Shown here piece by piece: positions 57,498 through 64,000 of a stretch of 64,000 nt of DNA. The notes beneath the pieces were generated by a model. The model saw only the letters and a list, made by a program, of their open reading frames with translations, was not told the origin of the DNA and searched no databases. Source of the stretch: JACVRW01 sp963728155 (GTDB lineage: Bacteria; Actinomycetota; Thermoleophilia; Solirubrobacterales; Thermoleophilaceae); NCBI GenBank assembly GCA_963728155.1, contig CAVSJF010000014.1, forward strand, positions 106,526 to 170,525, given 5' to 3'. The position numbers and the translations under genes are program-made. How positions within the stretch are numbered: the first letter of the stretch is position 1; each line of letters opens with the position of its first letter.

Positions 57498-60400
57498 ATG
57501 CGGAAGCCTGCCGGCGACGGGACCATGACGCTGGGCTTCGTCGTGATGGCCTTTGCCCTGGCCCTCTGGCAACGGCCCGGCCGGGCCGTGACCGACACGA
57601 AGATCGACCTCCACGTCGATCCGGTCGCCTTTCTCGAGCGCGTTGCGTCGGTCTGGACGGTCACCGGCGATCTCGGCCAGGTGCACAGCGCGCAGTACGC
57701 CGGCTATCTCTGGCCGATGGGGCCCTTCTTCGCGGTCGCGCACTGGCTGGGCGCGTCGCCGTGGCTGGCCCAGCGGCTCTGGCTCGGCCTGATCCTCGCG
57801 CTGTCGGCCTGGGGCGTCCTGCGGTTGATGGACGTCTTCGCCGGCCGCCCGCGCGGCGTCGCGCACCTCGTGGCCGCCGCGCTTCTACGTGCTCAACCCC
57901 TACACGACGGTCTTCGCAGCGCGGGCAACGATCGTGCTGCTCGGCTACGCGGCGCTGCCGTGGTTGCTGTTGGTGGTGTCGAGGGGCCTTCAGGCAGCCC
58001 GCGCATCCAGCGGCTGGCGCGACTGGCGTGGCTGGTGGTGGCCGGCTGCCTTCGCCCTCATCGTCACCTCGATCGGCGGTGGCATCAACGGCGCCGTGGT
58101 GGGGTGGATGCTGGTGGGGCCGCTCGTGCTGCTGGTCTACGAGCCGCTCATCGGAAGCGTGCGCTGGCGCGACTCCGCCACCTTCGTCCTGCGTTTTGGC
58201 ACGCTCGGGTTGCTCGCCTCGCTCTGGTGGGTGCTGCCGCTGCTGGCGCACGCCCGCTACGGCGTCGACTTCCTGCAGTACACCGAGCAGCCCAGCACCA
58301 TCTGGGCCACCAATGCCGCGACGGAGGCGCTTCGCCTCATGGCCTACTGGACTTCGTACTTCGGCGTGGGCTTCTACGGCGCCCAGCGCGCGCTGTTCAG
58401 CGAGTCGCCCACTCTGCTCTTCAACCCTTTCCTGGTAGGGGCATCGCTGCTGCTGCCGGCCCTGGCGGTGGCGGGCTTCGTCTGGACGCGACGCTTTCGC
58501 TACGCGCCCTTCCTTCTGCTGGTGCTCCTTGTCGGCGTGGTCATCGAGGTGGCGGGCTTTCCCAGCGGAACCCCCATTCGCAAGGCAATGGAGTGGGTCT
58601 ACGACGAGGTCTTGCGTGCTGCGCTTCATGCGGACCACGCAGAAGGCCGCGCCGCTCGTGGCGATCGGCGTGGCCGGTCTGCTCGGCCTGGCAGCCCAGT
58701 TGGCGTGGATACGCCTGCGCGCCGTCCGAGGGCCCGCCGCGCGGTGGGTAGCTCTGCTGTGCTGCGCCACTCGCCCTGGCGGCGCTCATCGCGCTTGCCG
58801 CCCTGCCGCTCACGCGCGGAAGCGCGCCCGACCGCCAGATCACGTGGGACCACATCCCCGCGGCCCTGGGAACAGGCGGGGCGCGACTTGGACGCAAGCC
58901 TTCCGGCCAACGCGCGCGCGATCGTCCTGCCGGGACAGATTTTCGCCTACTACGACTGGGGAGGGACCGTCGACGCCATCCTGCCCCGGCTCACCAAGCG
59001 CCCGGTGGTCGTGCGCTACGAGACTCCCTACTCCGACCCGCACGCCTCCGATCTGCTGACCACCGTGGACGGCCTGGTGCAGCAGCGGCGGCTGCTTCCC
59101 GGCCAGCTCCAGCCTCTCCTTCGCCTGATGGGCGTGCGGGCGGTGCTGACCGGGGCGGACGACGACATCTCCCGAAGCGGAGCGCTGGCCGCTTCGGCGG
59201 CCGCGGACGAGCTCGCGCAGCAGGGCCTCTCGCGGCCGGCCCGCAGCTACGGCCGCGTCCGGCGCCGCGCCGCGGCCAAGAAGGAGATCGAGCAGCCCCG
59301 CGCGCTGGCGCCAGTGCGCAGGTACGACATCGGTGCGGGTCGCGGGCTCGTGGACGTCGAGCCCTCCGAGCCCGGCCACGATCGTCGACGGCAGCGCACC
59401 CGGCCTTGCCGCACTGGCCGCCTTCGGCGCGCTACCCGAGGACCGGCCGATCTTCTACGCAGGCGATCTCTCGGGCGCTGAGCTCCGGCGCCAGGCCGCG
59501 CGGGGGGCGGACGTGGTGGTCACGGACTCCAACCGCCGCCGCTCGTTCATCCCCACCAATACCCAGCAGAACGTCGGCCGCACGCTGGCCACGGAGGAGC
59601 CCTTCAACGAGGAGGCCGCCCTCATCAACCCCTTTCCGGAGCGCGGAGCGGACGCCGAGACGGTCGCTGTCCTGGAGGGGGCCGGCTACGTGCGGGCGCC
59701 CCAGGGCGGCGGTCCGCTGGCCTTCCCGGAGAAGGCGCCCTATTTCGCCTTCGACGGCGATCCGTCGACCATGTGGACCGACCGCTTTCTCCGCCCGGTC
59801 CGAACGCTGGATCGAGATCGGCTTCGACCGGCCGCGCGACGTGCCCTACGTAGACCTTCGCCCGATTCGCGACTGGCGCGGAGTGGAGCGAGAGGCCGAG
59901 GTCAACGGCGTGCGCGTGCGGCTTGGGCCCGGGGTCACGCGCGTTCGCCTCGATCAGCGCGCCGTTCGCGCCGTTCGCGTGCGGCTCACGCGCGTCGACC
60001 AGCCCGAGGCCGAGCCGAAGGGGTCGGGCGGTTTTCGCGAGATCGGCATCCCCGGAGTGCGAGCACGGCAGATGCTGCGCCCGCCGGTGGTGACCGCGCA
60101 GCGCGCTGGCCGGCCAGCGACCTCAGCCGCGTGGGCCTGACCTATGTGTTCGAGCGCACCACCGGCGACCAGCCGCGCCGGCGCGATCGCCACACCGGCA
60201 GCCCCCTGATCGAGCTCCTTCCCAACCGCCAGGACGCCGAGAAGCAGATCGACCGCCTGGTCTTCGTGCCCGGCAGCGCGCTCGTATGAGCTCGACGCGT
60301 GGGTGGCGCCCTCGGTCGACGCCCGCGACCCCGAGCTCGACCGCCTCGCCGGGCTGAGCGGAGCGGCCGCCTTCGATTCATCGAGCCGCTTTCACAACTT

Positions 60401-61780
60401 GCCGCGCCATCGTGCGTCGAGCGCCTTCGATGGCCGGCCCGACACCTCCTGGATCAGCATCTGGGAGCCGCCCTCGGCCCCCAAGCCATGGATCTCGTGG
60501 CGCACCGCCGCCCCGATGGCCGTCTCTACGGCTGCGGCTCGCGCCGGCCCGCCTGGTGATGCGCCGGCCCACCTCGTGCGGGTGAGCTGGGCCGGCGGCT
60601 CGACGCCGCCGCTGCGTGGTCGGCGCCAACGGGGAGGTGACGCTGCCGCGAGCCGATCCGCGCCCGTGCGCTTGCGCCTGACCGTGCTGAAGGCGCGCTT
60701 GCCCGGCGGAGCGACCCGCAGCGCAGCGAACCACCCGGGCGGTGGGAGTCGGCCTCGGTCGAGCGTGCCCGGCCTGCCGGCGCTTCGCGTGCCCACCGAA
60801 CGGGCCGCTACGCGCCGGCTGCGGCAGCGTGAAGGTGCGCGCGGGCGGGCGCGACGTGCCGCTTCGGCCGGTGGGCAGCGTCGCCGACCTCGACGCCGGC
60901 CGGCCGCTGCGCGCGACGCGCGTGCGGCGGCCGGTGCGGATCGGGCGATGACGTGCAGCGCATCCAGCACCCTGCCCGGGCGCCTTCAGCGTCGACCTGC
61001 TGCGCCTGAGCTCGGCACCCTCCGTGCCTCTGCCCCGGCCTACCGGGGGCGGGACGGTGGTTGAAAGCGGGTGACGCTGGGCAGCAGCTCGCTCAGTCGG
61101 CGTGAGCGTGGACCTGGACGGGCCGTCGTGGCTCGGTGCTCGGCCAGAGCTACTCGAAGGGCTGGCGAGCCACCTGCGACGGCCGCTCGCTGGGCGCCTC
61201 CGCAGCCGATCAACGGCTACGCCAACGGATGGCGTGGCGCCGGCCGACTGCGTCGACGTGGCCTTCGGCTTCGCCCCGCAGGAGCCGGCCCGGTTGGGGT
61301 ACGTGATCTCCGCGGGTCGTCTGCCTTCTGCTGCTGGCGTTCCTGGTGGCGGGCGGGCTGGCGGGCCGCGCCCGCGGCCGCGGTTCGGCTGCTCCGTCGA
61401 CACTGCCGGTGAGCGCTGGCCGCGTGACGGGCCGATGCCGCTGCCGCGCGCGGCGGCGATCGCCCTGTCCCTGACGGTCCCGCTCGCGCTGATCTTCGCC
61501 CTGCGCACCTCGGTGTTCATCTTTCCCGGCCCTCACCTTCATCCTGTGGCGTGGGGTGGGCGCGCGGCTGCTGGCTCGCCATGGCGGCCGCGACTGCTCG
61601 GGGTGGTGGTGCCGATCCTGTACCTGGTGGCCTCTCCGCGGGACAAGGGCGGGCTACAACTTCGAGTACAGCGTGGAGCTGACGCGCGCACTGCGTCGGG
61701 GTGTTGGCGCTCGTTCTGCTCGGTGCCGCGTGCTGGCGCATGCTCTCCGCCGTTCGCGACGCCGTCCGGCGCGGGTCAGG
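57498..61780 (+). CDS. AftD-like arabinofuranosyltransferase (DUF3367 family), many frameshifts
   Basis: The reconstructed length is about 1,420 residues, near the size of mycobacterial AftD. The N-terminus has TDTKIDLHVDPVAFLERV, AQYAGYLWPMGPFFAVAHWL and WLAQRLWLGLIL. After a shift near 57880 comes LNPYTTVFAARATIVLLGY. All are landmarks of this GT-C family. Later parts carry two discoidin-like modules (AFDGDPSTMWTDRF; SAFDGRPDTSWISIWEP), then a GYANGW/FAFAPQ-like ending and final helices. At least ten shifts occur, so the reading is approximate and the end is uncertain. It adds arabinofuranose to a surface glycan in mycobacteria; the sugar here is unknown. Confidence 0.65.
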
Positions 61781-62537
61781 CCGGCGGGGCGCTCGATCTC
61801 GGCGAAGAGCACGGCCCGAGCCGAGTAGAGCAGGAAGTCGTAGGGCGTCCCCCACACCTCCCGAGGGAGCACCTCCGCCAGATCGGCCCCGAGGGACCCT
61901 CGCCGCAGCGCGGAAGCCCGCGCGTCGAGCGGCAGGGCGCCCGTGCTCAGGGCGCCGCGTCGAGCCCGGGGTGATAGCCGACGGCACGGTCGACCACCAG
62001 CCGCCCGCCGGGCGCCAGCAGAGCCTCGAGGCGCCGTAGCGCCTCCGGTCGCGAGCTCGGGGTCGCGGGGCTCCTCGTCGCGTCCGACGTGCTCGATCGT
62101 CGAGATGGCCACGACCAGGTCGAACGGCCCAGGTCGTCGAGGTCGAGCGCGTCGCGGTTGAGGATCCCGGGCGCGCTGCTCGTACTTGTCGACGACCAGG
62201 TGCTCTTGCGGCGCGGTAGTGGGAGAGGACGTTGCCCACCTCCAGCACCTGCTCGCTGCGGTAGCGTCCACGATGGCCTGCACGATCGGCACCTCGACCG
62301 CGCGTTCGGTGAGCCAGGTGTGCTTGTAGCGGTGAAAGAGGTAGGGGTAGACTCTCCCCGCGGAAGCTGAACTCGCCATGCGAGCCCGACCAGCGTCCAG
62401 GGAGGCCCGGCGGCCAGGCCGGTCGCAGAAGCGCGCGTAGTCGCCGGCCACGGCGCGCGGTCCGCGCGCGCGAACGGCGCTCGCCGTGCGGGGCCCCACG
62501 GCCAGGGGTTGGTATCCGCCCTCGGTCGTTTCGGCAT
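61776..62537 (-). CDS. Class I methyltransferase, badly frameshifted
   Basis: About 250 residues in scattered frames. Readable pieces are GRVYPYLFHRYKHTWLTER, VEVPIVQAIVD, LEVGNVLSHYR (motif I-like), HLVVDKYEQ, FDLVVAISTIEHVGRDEEP (motif IV-like), LLAPGGRLVVDRAVGYHPG, and VWGTPYDFLLYSARAVLFAE at the end. The order and content are those of SAM-dependent methyltransferases found near polysaccharide genes. The start could be an ATG at 62537 or 62540; a downstream ATG at 62379 seems too late. The end near a TCA at 61776 is an estimate. The damage looks like sequencing error. Confidence 0.5.
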
Positions 62538-62547
62538 CATGCCCAAC

Positions 62548-62937
62548 ATGCTCGCCCGGATGCTGCTCGGCCTGGTGGCTGTCCTGGTGCTGGCTTGGGT
62601 CGGCGTACTGCTGCGCGACCATCGGGTGAGCTAGGCGGCCGCGCCCTTGCTGTTCGAGCCGGAGCTGACCGAGCGCAGTTCGAGCGCAACGTCGAGAGCC
62701 TCGAGGATGCCGCCTGCTGAACCCCGACTCGGCCCTGGACCTGGCCCGCGCGCAGGTCTACCTGCCCGCGGCCGCCGGGTGGAGGCGGCACGGGTCGCGC
62801 AGGAGCTACTTCGCAGCGAGCCCGAAAACGTCGCGGCGTGGCGCATATTGATGAACGCCGGCCGCGGAGCCGACCCGAGGGCCTCGGCGCGTGCCGCCTC
62901 CGAGGTGCGGCGTCTAAACCCCCTCGCCGAACCCTAG
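62548..62937 (+). CDS. Small membrane-anchored TPR-like protein, second copy, frameshifted
   Basis: About 130 residues after at least three corrections (near 62630, 62705, 62780). The N-terminus MLARMLLGLVAVLVLAWVGV is a membrane helix. The second part reads FERNVESLEDA, LLNPDSALDLARAQVYL, and RVEAARVAQELLRSEPENVAAWRIL, ending ASEVRRLNPLAEP. The wording EPEN-x-AW and the final R-x-LNP/LDP-x-AE phrase match the protein at 36645, so both are one family. Its stop overlaps the convergent ligase paralogue by 4 bases. Family and function are unknown. Confidence 0.55.
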
Positions 62938-64000
62938 ACCGGGACCCCCGCACGCTCGCCCGTCGCGGGGCGCAGCTGGTCGACCGCGGGCCAGCGTCGG
63001 GGCGCGGGGCGGTTCTCGGTCGTGGCGATGAGCGCGCCCACCAGGATCACGGCCACGAGGCTGACGGCCGGAAGCTGCCAGTCCCAATCGATGGAGGAAT
63101 GCAGCAGCCATACCGTCGCTCCGGCCACGGGACCGGCCGCGAAGGCCGGGCTCGCTCGCAGGGCGCGCCGGGCGGCGGCACCGGCCCCGAACAAGAACAG
63201 CCCCAGGCCGAGCAGCCCGGGAAGGCCGAGCTCCACGGCCATCTCGAGTGGAAGCGAATGTGTCTCCAGCGCACCCTCGGCCACCGGTCGCTCGCGCAGC
63301 CAGATCACCCGAAAACCGCCGGAGCCGACGCCCCTGAGCGGGTCGTCTGCGAAGGCCGCGGTCGCCACCCGCCAGTAGTCGTAGCGGCGCGAGTCGACAG
63401 AGGTGAGGCGAGTCGCTCCCCGGCCTTCTGAGGGCTCGCCGCGCTCGGCGAGGCCGCTGGCCACGAGGCCAACGAAGCCGATGGCCAGCACGGCGACGGC
63501 CAGGCGGGGAAGCTGGCGCCCCCACGCTGGCGGGGATGTGCGCAGGCGTCCCCGGCTCTCGGCCAGGGCGATTGCGGCTCCGATCGCTCCGGCGGAGAGC
63601 ACGGTCGTGGCCAGCAGGCCGAGCATCACCCATCCATCGTCTTGGCGCTCGGCCAGCGTGCCCTGCACGGCGGCGATACCGGGCAGGGCCGCGGCGCACG
63701 CCACGAGCACCAAGGTCGCCCCGATGGCCAGGGCGGCGGCCCTCAGCTGAGGTCGCGACGGAGCCGCGGCCAGCAGCACCACCAGACCTACGACAGCCGC
63801 GGCGATGGCGCCTCGCGAGTAGGTCAGGTAGAGCCCGAGCCCGAGGGTCGGAGCTGCCGACGAGGCCAAAGCTCGCATCCAGACCGGCCGTGAGCCGTCG
63901 CCGGCCAGGCGGACGGACAGCACCAGGCCCATCGCCGCGAGAGCTCCCTCGGCGTTCCAGTAGGTAATCGGTTGTTCGAGCCTCCCGCCCCCCTTCCAGG
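62934..64000 (-). CDS. O-antigen ligase-type membrane protein, N-terminus cut by window edge
   Basis: 355 residues are visible and the frame runs off the right edge. Landmarks: LEQPITYWNAEGALAAMGL at the edge, LYLTYSRGAIAAA, a loop with RRYDYWRVATAAFADDPLRGVGSGGF, and HSSIDWDWQLPA near the end. These match the protein at 35136 in the same order, so the two are paralogues. The GVGSGGF motif and following RERP are in the extracytoplasmic loop that holds catalytic residues in WaaL/Wzy-type proteins. It transfers or polymerises glycan; which polymer is unknown. Confidence 0.8.
   Translation of the reverse strand, partial: WKGGGRLEQPITYWNAEGALAAMGLVLSVRLAGDGSRPVWMRALASSAAPTLGLGLYLTYSRGAIAAAVVGLVVLLAAAPSRPQLRAAALAIGATLVLVACAAALPGIAAVQGTLAERQDDGWVMLGLLATTVLSAGAIGAAIALAESRGRLRTSPPAWGRQLPRLAVAVLAIGFVGLVASGLAERGEPSEGRGATRLTSVDSRRYDYWRVATAAFADDPLRGVGSGGFRVIWLRERPVAEGALETHSLPLEMAVELGLPGLLGLGLFLFGAGAAARRALRASPAFAAGPVAGATVWLLHSSIDWDWQLPAVSLVAVILVGALIATTENRPAPRRWPAVDQLRPATGERAGVPV

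Noticed and set aside
1..64000. Mobile element, CRISPR array or tRNA-linked island borders
   Set aside because: No transposase, integrase, regular repeat-spacer pattern or tRNA-like cloverleaf was recognised; composition looks uniform by eye.

Overview
This is a very GC-rich actinobacterial window with short or overlapping intergenic spaces, frequent GTG/TTG starts and an LPXTG-type surface protein. The gene repertoire resembles class Thermoleophilia (Solirubrobacterales-like soil bacteria), but that placement is inference. I recognised 52 protein genes, the first and last cut by the window edges. I saw no rRNA, tRNA, CRISPR array, transposase or phage gene, and no gene-free stretch longer than about 100 bases.

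Layout. 1-4.5 kb holds general genes: an APC permease, a two-domain VOC protein, a DMT-type membrane protein and a secreted alpha/beta hydrolase. From 4.4 kb to the end the window is almost entirely a surface-polysaccharide / cell-surface glycosylation region. 4.4-9.2 kb (minus) is an operon of GT4 glycosyltransferase, flippase, AidB-like acyl-CoA dehydrogenase and crotonase. 9.3-18.7 kb has a secreted glycosidase-like protein, an aldo/keto reductase divergent from a GMC oxidoreductase, an exostosin-like protein, two tandem GT4 paralogues, a polymerase/ligase-type membrane protein and a hexapeptide acyltransferase. 18.7-25.6 kb has a GT4, a Wzc-like chain-length/BY-kinase protein and a minus-strand operon in which a secreted TIM-barrel glycosidase sits between two polyprenyl-phosphate glycosylphosphotransferases (the initiating enzymes). 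25.7-31.4 kb has a third secreted glycosidase-like protein, a GT2, a second flippase, a second polymerase and a kinase-less Wzz-like protein. 31.4-36.6 kb (minus) is an O-antigen-ligase-type protein, an LPRTG wall-anchored protein, a GT4-GT2 fusion and another GT4. 36.6-43.3 kb has polyprenyl-phosphate-type GT2 enzymes, a GT4, a CDP-glucose pathway pair (rfbF/rfbG-like) and a methyltransferase. 43.3-62 kb is rich in large multi-spanning GT-C-like or YfhO-like proteins with GT2 partners, ending in a very damaged AftD-like arabinofuranosyltransferase gene. 62-64 kb has a methyltransferase, and a small TPR-like protein next to a second O-antigen-ligase paralogue.

How the genes could work together: the phosphotransferases start lipid-linked repeat units, the GT4/GT2 enzymes extend them, the flippases move them across the membrane, the polymerase/ligase proteins and Wzz/Wzc proteins set length, and secreted glycosidases trim or release product. 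A parallel branch makes polyprenyl-phosphate sugars (five DPM/ALG5-like GT2s) for extracytoplasmic GT-C enzymes.

Two window-wide observations matter to any user. First, about 21 of 52 genes need one or more frameshift corrections, mostly beside short G/C runs, and worst at 57.9-62.8 kb; I read this mainly as uncorrected long-read indel error. Coordinates of those genes span the whole reconstructed gene. Second, 17 transcription-unit heads carry a TANNNT hexamer 6-11 bases before the start codon, almost all without a Shine-Dalgarno sequence. This is the architecture of leaderless transcripts, and it helped fix several starts.
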